Below, piece by piece: positions 1 to 5,608 of a stretch of DNA of 7,002 nucleotides. Origin of the DNA: JBMNHG01 sp045627705 (GTDB taxonomy: Bacteria > Verrucomicrobiota > Kiritimatiellia > RFP12 > JBMNHG01); contig JAZQOE010000053.1 of assembly GCA_045627705.1 (NCBI GenBank), positions 1 through 7,002 of the forward strand. Direction: 5' to 3'. The number at the start of each line of letters is the position of its first letter. Position 1 is the first letter of the stretch. Below the pieces are notes generated by a model that was not told the DNA's origin, did no database searches, and worked only from the letters and a program-made list of their open reading frames with translations. Position numbers and translations under genes: made by a program.

Positions 1-1
1 C

Positions 2-319
2 CAGGTTTACTATGCGACAACTGCGGTCTATTCTCCTGTCGCGACGGCTGTCGATGCCGACTTCTACTCGAGCTTCATGTCCTACAGCCGCTGGCAGCTG
101 AACGGCGTCGATCTTGGCGTGGCCAATTCCGACTTCGCCACAATCGACAATTCGATCGGCCTTCGATGCGCGACAAAGACCATCAACCTCAACCAAGGTT
201 GGAATGTCATCCTCTGCCGCGCATACTGCAACGGCTATCCAAAGTTTAGGATCGGCCTCCGCCTCCGCGCGGATGAGTCCGTCCTCTGTTCCTTGAAGAC
301 AGCGGCCTTCGCCGAGTAG
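2..319 (+). CDS. C-terminal part of a beta-sandwich (carbohydrate-binding/PA14-like) exported protein, 5' truncated by window edge
   Basis: The frame is open from base 2 to the TAG at 317-319, giving 105 residues with no start required inside the window; the first ATG at 77 is internal to this open frame. The visible part has alternating hydrophobic and polar residues and short motifs such as RWQLNGVDLG and INLNQGWNVILCRAY. These resemble the 'NG...V' turn and the 'L..GWN.i' strand of jelly-roll/PA14-like modules attached to secreted glycosidases and surface proteins. The last strand (FRIGLRLRADESV) is followed by a short tail, so this is the natural C-terminus. Three cysteines (in LRCAT, ILCRAYC and VLCSL contexts count four in all) would suit an exported protein. 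The catalytic or main part lies upstream of the window and cannot be judged. The family is inferred from pattern only; coding status is much more secure because a strong terminator follows the stop. Confidence 0.7.
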   Translation, partial: QVYYATTAVYSPVATAVDADFYSSFMSYSRWQLNGVDLGVANSDFATIDNSIGLRCATKTINLNQGWNVILCRAYCNGYPKFRIGLRLRADESVLCSLKTAAFAE

Positions 320-343
320 CCTTCGACTTCAGAAAATGCAACA

Positions 344-375
344 AGGCGGGGAAGTCACATCCCCGCCTCTTTTTT
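344..375 (+). terminator. Intrinsic terminator after the truncated first gene
   Basis: A perfect 9-bp stem (AGGCGGGGA at 344-352 with TCCCCGCCT at 360-368) closes a 7-base loop and is followed by a run of seven T within 370-375 and its flank. It begins 25 bases after the TAG of the upstream gene. This is a textbook rho-independent terminator on the plus strand. Confidence 0.92.
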
Positions 376-421
376 ATCGGTTTGAGCGATGTCTCGTAGC
401 CATGATGGCCAAAATTGTCGC

Positions 422-463
422 CACGGGACTTGCGGCTTTGATATGATGGCTGCAAGTCCCGTG
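422..463. repeat. Perfect 12-bp inverted repeat with 18-base spacer at the regulator promoter
   Basis: CACGGGACTTGC (422-433) is matched exactly by its reverse complement GCAAGTCCCGTG (452-463). The spacer contains the candidate extended -10 of the downstream CRP/FNR-type regulator, so the two arms lie on either side of the -10, the right arm covering the expected transcription start. This arrangement fits an operator, perhaps for autoregulation. As RNA it could also form a long hairpin, extended by G-U and G-C pairs into the spacer. It is not the usual TGTGA-N6-TCACA or TTGAT-N4-ATCAA dyad of Crp or Fnr. Confidence 0.75.
439..447 (+). promoter_or_regulatory. Candidate extended -10 promoter for the CRP/FNR-type regulator
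   Basis: TGATATGAT reads as TG-n-TATGAT, an extended -10 one base off the consensus hexamer. No good -35 stands 16-18 bases upstream (TTGTCG at 415-420 is 21 bases away), which is tolerable for extended -10 promoters. The start would fall near 454, about 36 bases before the regulator ATG, inside the right arm of the inverted repeat. Confidence 0.45.
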
Positions 464-489
464 TTATTCCATGGAAGGAGTCTTGAGCG

Positions 490-1161
490 ATGGCACAGAA
501 GAAAATCATATTTCCGCGGACATGCCGTCTTTTGTGTGGTATCGACGAAGAGGGATTCGAGCGCCTTTGCGAATGCCTTCACGCCCGCGAGCTGCATCTC
601 AAGAATCGGGAATCGTTTGTTTTCGAAAACGATCCATGCGACAAAATCGGCATAGTGGTTTCCGGAAGCGTGCGGTTGATACGGCATCGGATGGATGGTG
701 GTGTCTCCGTGCTCGAAGATGTGCACGAGAACGGAGTCTTTGGCACCACATACGCATTCCGCGACGCCAGCGCGATGGACATCGGCGCGGTGGCTGTTGG
801 CGAGGCGACGGTAATCGTCTTCGATACGAAAAACATCACGCGGCCTTGCCACAATGTATGCGACGCGCACATGCAGTTTGTCCGCAATCTCTTGACGGTC
901 ATGAGCCAGAAGACATTCCAGATGCGTCAGAAGCTGCGAATCCTTTCCCAGCGTACGATCCGCGCGCGGCTGATGCTTCTGTTGCAAATCGAGGCCCGCA
1001 AGCAAAAGTCGCTCAAGTTCGATCTTTCGTATGATCGGCAGGCCTTGGCGGATTATTTGTGCGTTGATCGAAGCGCCCTGTCGGCCGAATTGTCGAAACT
1101 CCGCGCCGAGGGCGTATTGGCTTTTGATAAAAACCATTTCACCCTTCTCCAAAAAGAGTAG
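490..1161 (+). CDS. CRP/FNR-family transcriptional regulator
   Basis: The 223-residue product has the usual length and layout of the family. An N-terminal cyclic-nucleotide-binding-type beta-roll spans about residues 15-115 (glycines in KIGIVVSGSVRLI and ENGVFG). A long dimerisation helix follows at about 125-160, then a winged helix-turn-helix at about 176-220, where YDRQALADYLCVDRSALSAE is the recognition segment typical of the 'LADYLxVDRSALSxEL' branch found in anaerobes. AAGGAG at 475-480 lies nine bases before the ATG and fixes the start. It is expected to be a cytoplasmic DNA-binding sensor. The ligand is unknown: the cAMP-contacting arginine-serine pair of E. coli Crp is not evident, and eight cysteines (12, 16, 27, 29, 50, 120, 124, 191) are present without exact FNR iron-sulfur spacing. 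It is monocistronic, bounded by terminators on both sides, with a palindrome at its promoter suggesting autoregulation. Family call firm; target genes unknown. Confidence 0.92.
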   Translation: MAQKKIIFPRTCRLLCGIDEEGFERLCECLHARELHLKNRESFVFENDPCDKIGIVVSGSVRLIRHRMDGGVSVLEDVHENGVFGTTYAFRDASAMDIGAVAVGEATVIVFDTKNITRPCHNVCDAHMQFVRNLLTVMSQKTFQMRQKLRILSQRTIRARLMLLLQIEARKQKSLKFDLSYDRQALADYLCVDRSALSAELSKLRAEGVLAFDKNHFTLLQKE

Positions 1162-1184
1162 TCCGCACAGACTTCTCTCCTCGC

Positions 1185-1210
1185 AAAACGGGGACACACC
1201 CCGTTTTTTT
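1185..1210 (+). terminator. Intrinsic terminator of the regulator gene, built from a RAYT-type palindrome
   Basis: AAAACGGGG (1185-1193) pairs perfectly with CCCCGTTTT (1199-1207) around the five-base loop ACACA, and seven T follow the GC stem (1204-1210). It starts 24 bases after the regulator stop codon. The stem core is the same 13-base GGGGACACACCCC unit that recurs around the neighbouring transposase, so a repeat copy has either been recruited as, or arisen beside, a terminator. Confidence 0.75.
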
Positions 1211-1381
1211 CCCCGCCTGGCAATCGGGGACACACCCCGTTTTTCTCCAAAAATGTCGCCTGGCAGGCGACACATCCGCTCAAAAATACTGCTATTCTCC
1301 AGCCATGATTTCGGGGACACACCCCGATTTCGCGGTTCAACAAAACGGGGACACACCCCAAATTGAATGGGGACAGACCCC
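1190..1381 (+). repeat. Five same-orientation REP-like palindromes upstream of the transposase
   Basis: GGGGACACACCCC occurs at 1190-1202, 1226-1238, 1313-1325 and 1347-1359, and the variant GGGGACAGACCCC at 1369-1381. Each is a 4-bp G/C stem, usually extended by C-G and A-T pairs, around an asymmetric five-base loop that gives orientation; all five point the same way. Short GC-rich, imperfectly spaced palindromes clustered next to a Y1 transposase are the hallmark of REP/RAYT systems. Start-to-start spacings are 36, 87, 34 and 22 bases, so this is a cluster and not a regular tandem array. The translated frames through these units give spurious 'GDTPR' and 'GVCP' peptides. Confidence 0.9.
1254..1272. 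repeat. 7-bp hairpin inside the REP cluster
   Basis: TGTCGCC (1254-1260) and GGCGACA (1266-1272) pair perfectly around TGGCA. It lies between the second and third GGGGACACACCCC copies but has a different sequence, so it may be a separate structural part of the element end, for example a transposase recognition hairpin. No T-run follows, so it is not a terminator. Confidence 0.5.
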
Positions 1382-1402
1382 GATCACAAAAGGAGAAAAG
1401 CA

Positions 1403-2458
1403 ATGAGAAGACCACGCGCAAAGGCCGATGGAGAAGGCTATTACCATATTATCAACCGCCTGTCCTGGCAGGGATGTTTCCTGAAGGGCGACTGGAAGAA
1501 GCGGCTGCTGGACCACATCCGTTCGGCGGCGGAGTTCGCCGGAGTCGAAATCCTGACATTCGCAATCATGGGCAACCACTTCCACCTCCTCGCAAAGGTT
1601 GAGGCGAAGATGGAGGTTTCGGACGACGAGCTTGTCGAACGCATGAGCCACATCTATTCCGAGAAACAACTCGAAAAAAAGCGGAACGAATGGAAACGCT
1701 GGGATGCCGATGAAAAGACAAGGTGGAAGGCCGAAGAAGCCCGCGCACGGATGCGGGCCCGCATGTACGACCTTTCCGAGTTCGTGAAGATATTCGCGCA
1801 GCGGTTCTCAATGGAATACAACGCCGCGCGGAAATACACGGGCTCGCCATGGGGCCAGCGCTTCAAGAGCATCCTAATCGAGCGCGGAAGCCGCACACTG
1901 CCGGTTGTCGGCGCGTACATCGACCTGAATCCGATCCGCGCGAAGATATCCGCAAACCCCGGCGAGTACCAATGGACGGGCCTCGGCGCGGCCTTGCGCG
2001 GCGACGAAACCGCCCGCGAAGGGTTGATCTCCCTCGTCGCGTACGCCTACGGAATCGAGCGGAGGAGCTGGGACGAAACCCTCGAAATCTACCGTTCGAT
2101 CCTCGACGGCAGGCTCAAGCTCGATGCCGCGAAGAACGGGGACACACCCCGAAAAAACGGGGTCTGTCCCCAAGAATCGAGGTTCGACGAAAAGGCGGTC
2201 GGACGGAAGATAAAGGAAGGCAGGATGCTGACGCTGTTCGAGTTGCTGAGGTGCGAAGTGAGGAACTTTAGCAATGGCTGGGCGCTGGGGAGCGATGGAT
2301 TCGCGAAGTCGGCGATGCTGTCGGCGAAAGGGGGACAGACCCCGAAAAGGGGTGTCTATGGAATTCGTTGCGACGAATTGGCGGGAATCGGAACGGCAAG
2401 GAGAGTTAGGTATTACGATGCGATCATGCTACCAAAGGAATGGCGATTAACCTTCTAA
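1403..2458 (+). CDS. REP-associated tyrosine transposase (RAYT, Y1/IS200-like HUH endonuclease)
   Basis: The 351-residue protein has the Y1 transposase signature: YYHIINRL near residues 13-20, the HUH metal-binding motif GNHFHLL with H59 and H61, the helix SEFVKIFAQRFSMEYN (about 125-140), GQRFKSILIE (151-160) and the AYIDLNPIRA motif whose Y172 aligns with the catalytic tyrosine of E. coli RAYT. A charged, probably helical insertion (about 68-122) separates the HUH motif from the tyrosine half. The ATG at 1403 is chosen because AAAGGAG at 1389-1395 sits seven bases upstream; an upstream ATG at 1367 lies within a palindrome and lacks such a site. The C-terminal module (about 275-345, LLRCEVRNFSNGWALGSDGF) is an extension seen in longer RAYTs. 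Residues 245-257 and 309-320 are encoded by embedded palindromes. It would cut and rejoin single-stranded DNA at palindromes. The frame is intact with all key residues, so it is probably functional. Confidence 0.92.
   Translation: MRRPRAKADGEGYYHIINRLSWQGCFLKGDWKKRLLDHIRSAAEFAGVEILTFAIMGNHFHLLAKVEAKMEVSDDELVERMSHIYSEKQLEKKRNEWKRWDADEKTRWKAEEARARMRARMYDLSEFVKIFAQRFSMEYNAARKYTGSPWGQRFKSILIERGSRTLPVVGAYIDLNPIRAKISANPGEYQWTGLGAALRGDETAREGLISLVAYAYGIERRSWDETLEIYRSILDGRLKLDAAKNGDTPRKNGVCPQESRFDEKAVGRKIKEGRMLTLFELLRCEVRNFSNGWALGSDGFAKSAMLSAKGGQTPKRGVYGIRCDELAGIGTARRVRYYDAIMLPKEWRLTF
2138..2171. repeat. Inverted pair of REP-like palindromes inside the transposase coding sequence
   Basis: GGGGACACACCCC (2138-2150) and, in opposite orientation, GGGGTCTGTCCCC (2159-2171) are separated by eight bases (GAAAAAAC). 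Together they can fold into one long hairpin with a single mismatch in 13 pairs. They are read in frame as NGDTPR and NGVCP, falling in the linker between the catalytic core and the C-terminal module. Two inverted REPs with a short spacer is the REPIN arrangement. Confidence 0.9.
2331..2361. repeat. Second embedded palindrome, with degenerate inverted partner
   Basis: GGGGACAGACCCC (2331-2343) is an exact copy of the variant at 1369-1381. Five bases later comes GGGGTGTCTATGG (2349-2361), which matches the opposite orientation in its first half and has decayed in the second. The first copy is read in a different codon phase from the pair at 2138 (KGGQTPK), so the palindrome does not encode one selected peptide. 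Confidence 0.75.
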
Positions 2459-2498
2459 CTAGCAATTCATTACGAAAGAACGGCAAGTAAAAAAAATC

Positions 2499-2511
2499 AG
2501 GGTGTGTCCCC
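2499..2511 (-). repeat. Right-hand inverted REP-like palindrome, one mismatch
   Basis: AGGGTGTGTCCCC is the reverse complement of the left-hand unit with one change at its first base. It stands 40 bases after the transposase stop and is in opposite orientation to the five left copies, so the gene is flanked by inverted units. Confidence 0.75.
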
Positions 2512-2584
2512 ATCCGAAACACGGCATTTGAAACAATAGTCAGGGCTTATCCGAAAGTTGCGTATGGATTGTCCCGTATGCCGC

Positions 2585-2618
2585 TGGTACAATACGAGCA
2601 ACGAAGTCAAACGGGAGG
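2585..2618 (+). promoter_or_regulatory. Candidate extended -10 and ribosome binding site deciding the GTG start of the GH16 gene
   Basis: TGGTACAAT at 2585-2593 matches an extended -10 (TG-n-TACAAT) without a convincing -35. GGGAGG at 2613-2618 is a strong Shine-Dalgarno sequence eight bases before the GTG at 2627. The latter decides the start; the promoter is only a candidate. Confidence 0.5.
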
Positions 2619-2626
2619 TATCAGCG

Positions 2627-3523
2627 GTGTCCAAAGTGTCTTGCGCAACATCAATCCTGTTCGCGGCCTGTGCCGCGACCGCGGCAATCGCCGCCGGAAA
2701 AACAAAAGAGGGCCTAATGAGCGAACCTGAAGCCATCGCCGGATACCGGCTCGTATGGAACGAAGAATTCGACAGAGACGGAGCCTTAGACCCCGCAGAC
2801 TGGAGTTTCGAGCATGGCGTTGTACGCAACCACGAGGCGCAGTCATACGAAGAGGCCAACGCCGTCTGCCGCGACGGATGCCTCGTGATCGAGGCGCGCC
2901 ACGAGCGGGCGGAAAACAAAAAGTATAAGGCGGGTTCCGGAGACTGGCACACGAATCGCGAATACTCCGACTTTACATCTGCGTCTGTCACGACCCAGGG
3001 CCGTCATGAATTCCTTTACGGGCGCATCGAAGTCCGTGCGCGCATCCCGACCGCGAGCGGATCGTGGCCCGCGATCTGGACTCTAGGCACCGACATGGAA
3101 TGGCCTTCGTGTGGCGAAATCGACATCATGGAGTTCTACCGCGTGAACGGAGTGCCGCATATTCTCGCGAATTTCTGCTGGGGTACGGAACAGCGCTGGA
3201 ACGGCAGATGGAAGGGTTTCAAGCGAGACTTCGCCGAGTGGCTCGCGAAGGATCCGGAATGGGCGTCGAAATTCCATGTCTGGCGCATGGACTGGGGCGA
3301 AAATAAAATCGCGCTCTCGCTCGATGGCGAAGTTCTCAATGAAGTCGATCTCGAAACGACTTTCAACGGCTCGCTCGGCAACAACGCCAATCCATTCAGG
3401 CAGCCCCACTATCTGCTTCTCAATCTCGCTATCGGCGGAGACAATGGCGGTACCCCCGACATCGCCGCCTTCCCGCTTCGGTACGAGATTGACTACGTGC
3501 GCGTTTACGAGGCGATCAAGTAG
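2627..3523 (+). CDS. Secreted glycoside hydrolase family 16 endo-beta-glucanase (laminarinase-like)
   Basis: The 298-residue product carries the GH16 active-site motif GEIDIMEF, with nucleophile E164, helper D166 and acid/base E169. It also has supporting motifs in order: LVWNEEFD (42-49), YGRIEVRARIP (131-141), SWPAIWTLG (146-154), FHVWRMDW (216-223), LLLNLAIGGDN (263-273) and the last strand YEIDYVRVYE (286-295). The ExDxxE form with an intact beta-bulge methionine is that of beta-1,3- or beta-1,3/1,4-glucanases. The GTG start at 2627 is preferred over a frame extension to 2558 because GGGAGG precedes it and because it gives a clean signal peptide (SILFAACAATAAIAA, cleavage near residue 23). 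The hydrophobic stretch contains a cysteine (LFAAC) that could be read as a weak lipobox, but signal peptidase I cleavage looks likelier. It would act in the periplasm or outside on beta-glucans such as laminarin or lichenan. It is followed by a convergent operon; no PUL partner genes are visible. Confidence 0.93.
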   Translation: MSKVSCATSILFAACAATAAIAAGKTKEGLMSEPEAIAGYRLVWNEEFDRDGALDPADWSFEHGVVRNHEAQSYEEANAVCRDGCLVIEARHERAENKKYKAGSGDWHTNREYSDFTSASVTTQGRHEFLYGRIEVRARIPTASGSWPAIWTLGTDMEWPSCGEIDIMEFYRVNGVPHILANFCWGTEQRWNGRWKGFKRDFAEWLAKDPEWASKFHVWRMDWGENKIALSLDGEVLNEVDLETTFNGSLGNNANPFRQPHYLLLNLAIGGDNGGTPDIAAFPLRYEIDYVRVYEAIK

Positions 3524-3612
3524 CCACTGTCTTCAAATCGCCAATGCGCAATCGACCGCGCGCACAGATTCGACAGGAGAGCAACTTAAGAGATAAACTA
3601 TATTAAGCATTG

Positions 3613-3687
3613 ATGGAGAAATCGCACTTCAAGATCAAGTACATGGCCTACGCGACCGATCACAATAATTCATCGCCGGATCAATAA
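3613..3687 (+). other. Small open frame or gene relic in the convergent intergenic region
   Basis: An ATG frame of 24 codons ends at TAA 3685-3687 and overlaps the end of the M28 gene on the other strand. The residues YMAYATDHNNSSPDQ recall the 'YAxDHN...P' segment common in PVC-type pseudopilins, which would make it a fragment of such a gene. There is no Shine-Dalgarno at usable distance and the match is short, so chance cannot be excluded. The remainder of 3524-3680 shows no strong terminator or other feature. Confidence 0.2.
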
Positions 3688-4625
3688 TCGAGTGAATTCA
3701 AGAACTCGACGACGACGCGGCCGACATTTCCAAGGCTTTCTGCCGAAAGCTTGTCGAGCGTATCCTCGGCGGTATGCCAGTAATCATTGGCGCCCGGCAT
3801 CGAGCCATATTTGAAATCGATAAGATCGATGGCGGGGAAACCGGCATCGAGAAAAGGCTGATGGTCGTCGAGTACGCCGCTATCGCTTGCGCCAAAATAA
3901 CCGCGCAATCCGCATTTCTCGGCCGCGGACAGCATCTTCAAGGTCAATGACTGGTCGCCATTGCGCGGAATCTCCACATGCAAATCGCGATCGCCAATCA
4001 TGTCGAGAAGGACAACAGCGCGAATCGCGCGCTGTTCATCCTTGAGTCGCGAAGCGAGATAACGACTGCCATGGAGTCCGTCATGCCTGCCATAACGCAC
4101 CCTGCACTCTTCTCCATCGGTAAAGGCAAAGATGAAGGCGTGCTTCCCATCTCCGCCGATCTTGGAAACGCTCTCGGCGATCTTCAGCAAAAGGGCGGTC
4201 GATGACGCGCCATCATTGGCGCCTACAAATCCAGGAATGCCTGCCTTCGTATCGAAGTGCGAAAGCATAACGACCCATTCGGCATTGGATGTTGCGGGAC
4301 GAAACTCCGCGATTACATTATGAAAAGTCATCGCGCCGCCGGGCACACGGTCACTAAAAGTATCGATTCGCGAATCAAGACCGAATGAGCGCAATTGTCC
4401 CGCGATCCATTCCGCCGCCGCAAGCCCCCCTGCGCTCCCGGCGTCACGTGACGGCGCGACACGGATGAACTCTTCCGTCAAGGCAAGGACTTGTTCACCA
4501 TTTGGCGGAAGGATTTCGCGGCGCGCCGTTTTTTCGGCCCGTTGTTCGTCATGCGCGGAGTTGCATCCAAATGACAACGATACAAGCGACGCCGCGACGA
4601 TTTGGAGATACCAATTCTGTTTCAT
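3681..4625 (-). CDS. M28-family zinc hydrolase, glutaminyl-peptide cyclotransferase-like, probable lipoprotein or exported protein
   Basis: The 314-residue product begins with a signal sequence (VAASLVSLSFGC) ending in C21, a somewhat atypical lipobox, followed by a charged linker. The zinc hydrolase core shows SHFDTK (H123), GANDGASS (D138), TDGEEC (E172 base, E173 ligand), LLDMIGD (D208) and DYWHTAEDT (H284), which are the M28 metal and catalytic residues in order. The stretch after GEE, with GLHGSRYLA, then LLDMIGDRDL, DDHQPFLDAGFP and the WHT..DT motif, matches the layout of glutaminyl cyclases more than of typical aminopeptidases. It may therefore form N-terminal pyroglutamate on exported peptides, or be an aminopeptidase; sequence alone does not decide. 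The start lacks a Shine-Dalgarno but lies 13 bases after the pseudopilin stop, which suggests translational coupling in an operon. Confidence 0.88.
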   Translation of the reverse strand: MKQNWYLQIVAASLVSLSFGCNSAHDEQRAEKTARREILPPNGEQVLALTEEFIRVAPSRDAGSAGGLAAAEWIAGQLRSFGLDSRIDTFSDRVPGGAMTFHNVIAEFRPATSNAEWVVMLSHFDTKAGIPGFVGANDGASSTALLLKIAESVSKIGGDGKHAFIFAFTDGEECRVRYGRHDGLHGSRYLASRLKDEQRAIRAVVLLDMIGDRDLHVEIPRNGDQSLTLKMLSAAEKCGLRGYFGASDSGVLDDHQPFLDAGFPAIDLIDFKYGSMPGANDYWHTAEDTLDKLSAESLGNVGRVVVEFLNSLDY

Positions 4626-4638
4626 GCCAGATAACGCG

Positions 4639-5556
4639 CTATTGTCTTACAAGCCTGCGCGCGGCGCGGATCGTGTGGCCTTCGGGGTCGAGCACACCGG
4701 CAAATTCGGCGGTCGAAACGCCCTCGACTGTGCGCAGGCGGAACAACACAATGTACTGCCGATAGCGATTCGCCTGGAGGACCTCGCTGTATGGCGCCGC
4801 ATCGAGTCCGGCATTGGCGCCGCCGATAAGCGAGCATGACTGCCCAAGGCCGAACGCCAGGAGCGGGCCGCCTGTCGCATTGATCTCCGCAAGCGCCTCG
4901 GCATCGGATGGAGTCGTATCGCGCGGGAGCAAATCCTGTCCGCAGTCGCGATAGATTGCGCGCCCTGCTTCGATCTTGCCGTTAATCGCGGCGCACACAA
5001 GGCCATTGGTAACAGTCGTCGCGAAACATGCTGAAAGTTCGGGATCCAGTCCATTTTCGGCGAACGGACGCGCATCATCATCGCCCTTGTTCGCGGAAAG
5101 GCCGTCCGCCTTGACCTCGTGGCGCATCACGTACCGAAGACCGATATCGTGCAATGCGACGGATTCATCGGCTGAAATAGCATACGCGCAAAGGACCTCG
5201 TGAAGGTTATCGGAAAGCCCCTTGTTCGCGGCATCGACCGTAACCTGCGCAAGGGAGCCAAGGGATGTCGGACCGCAATAGAGGCCAAGCGACGAAGCCG
5301 AACCATAGTGAAAGCCCTCGCCTGCCGCGGCGGTGCCATAATTAACAAGCGCATCGAGACGGTTTAGCCCGTGGACGCCGTTGACAGCTACAAACGATTC
5401 CACGGCGCGACCGACGGCCTGTTGGTTGGCGATCGACACCTTGCGCGCGGCGATTTTCTGCATGCTGCCAAAACGCTGGACGGCGAGAGTAGTAAGAATC
5501 GCGATGATCGATACGACCATCACGAGTTCGACAAGCGTAAAACCTTTTCTATTCAT
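4639..5556 (-). CDS. Pseudopilin/type IV pilin-like protein with N-terminal methylation motif
   Basis: The product has a short leader MNRKG followed by the class III signal FTLVELVMVVSIIAILTTLA. Prepilin peptidase would cut between G5 and F6 and N-methylate the phenylalanine; the conserved glutamate at mature position 5 is E10. The start at 5556 is chosen over an in-frame ATG at 5571 because GGAG lies six bases upstream of it and gives the normal short leader. At 305 residues it is about twice the size of a GspG major pseudopilin, resembling the long 'type II secretion system protein' pilins of PVC bacteria. The globular part has six cysteines (94, 123, 177, 188, 205, 241), hinting at disulfides. 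It would sit in the inner membrane or an extracytoplasmic filament. It lies between the L,D-transpeptidase and M28 genes on the same strand. No secretion ATPase, platform or secretin gene is nearby, so the machine it serves must be encoded elsewhere. Confidence 0.9.
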   Translation of the reverse strand: MNRKGFTLVELVMVVSIIAILTTLAVQRFGSMQKIAARKVSIANQQAVGRAVESFVAVNGVHGLNRLDALVNYGTAAAGEGFHYGSASSLGLYCGPTSLGSLAQVTVDAANKGLSDNLHEVLCAYAISADESVALHDIGLRYVMRHEVKADGLSANKGDDDARPFAENGLDPELSACFATTVTNGLVCAAINGKIEAGRAIYRDCGQDLLPRDTTPSDAEALAEINATGGPLLAFGLGQSCSLIGGANAGLDAAPYSEVLQANRYRQYIVLFRLRTVEGVSTAEFAGVLDPEGHTIRAARRLVRQ

Positions 5557-5608
5557 CGTGGACTCCGACATATTAAACGGCGCGCCGCGAAATTGGGTTC
5601 ACCGTCCG

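Larger units (their letters stand above)
1185..2511 (+). mobile_element. RAYT/REP unit (IS200/IS605-like, REP-associated tyrosine transposase with flanking palindromes)
   Basis: The transposase gene is bracketed by GGGGACACACCCC-type palindromes: five in direct orientation on the left and one near-copy in opposite orientation (GGGTGTGTCCCC at 2500-2511) on the right. Such RAYT genes are generally single-copy, domesticated relatives of IS200/IS605 TnpA that process or spread short palindromic repeats as single-stranded DNA. The outer limits given are those of the outermost palindromes; no target-site duplication is expected for this class and the true ends cannot be fixed from one window. The unit sits between two unrelated, intact plus-strand genes. 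Confidence 0.7.

Noticed and set aside
355..1356. Long minus-strand open frame (333 codons) opposite the regulator gene
   Set aside because: It is antisense to a clearly homologous CRP/FNR gene; its product shows no family motif and its N-terminal part is a translation of the GGGGACACACCCC repeats (GVSP peptides).
1185..1381. CRISPR-like array
   Set aside because: The repeats are only 13 bases, palindromic, irregularly spaced (22-87 bases), and no cas gene is present; a RAYT-associated REP cluster explains them.
1367..1402. Upstream ATG extending the transposase by 12 codons
   Set aside because: It lies inside a palindrome copy and has no ribosome binding site, whereas AAAGGAG precedes the ATG at 1403 at ideal distance.
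2558..2626. In-frame N-terminal extension of the GH16 gene from a TTG
   Set aside because: There is no ribosome binding site, the extension is cysteine- and tryptophan-rich without a signal sequence, and GGGAGG plus a clean signal peptide support GTG at 2627.
4465..4839. Plus-strand frame across the M28/pseudopilin junction
   Set aside because: It is antisense to two well-supported genes and shows no recognisable protein features.
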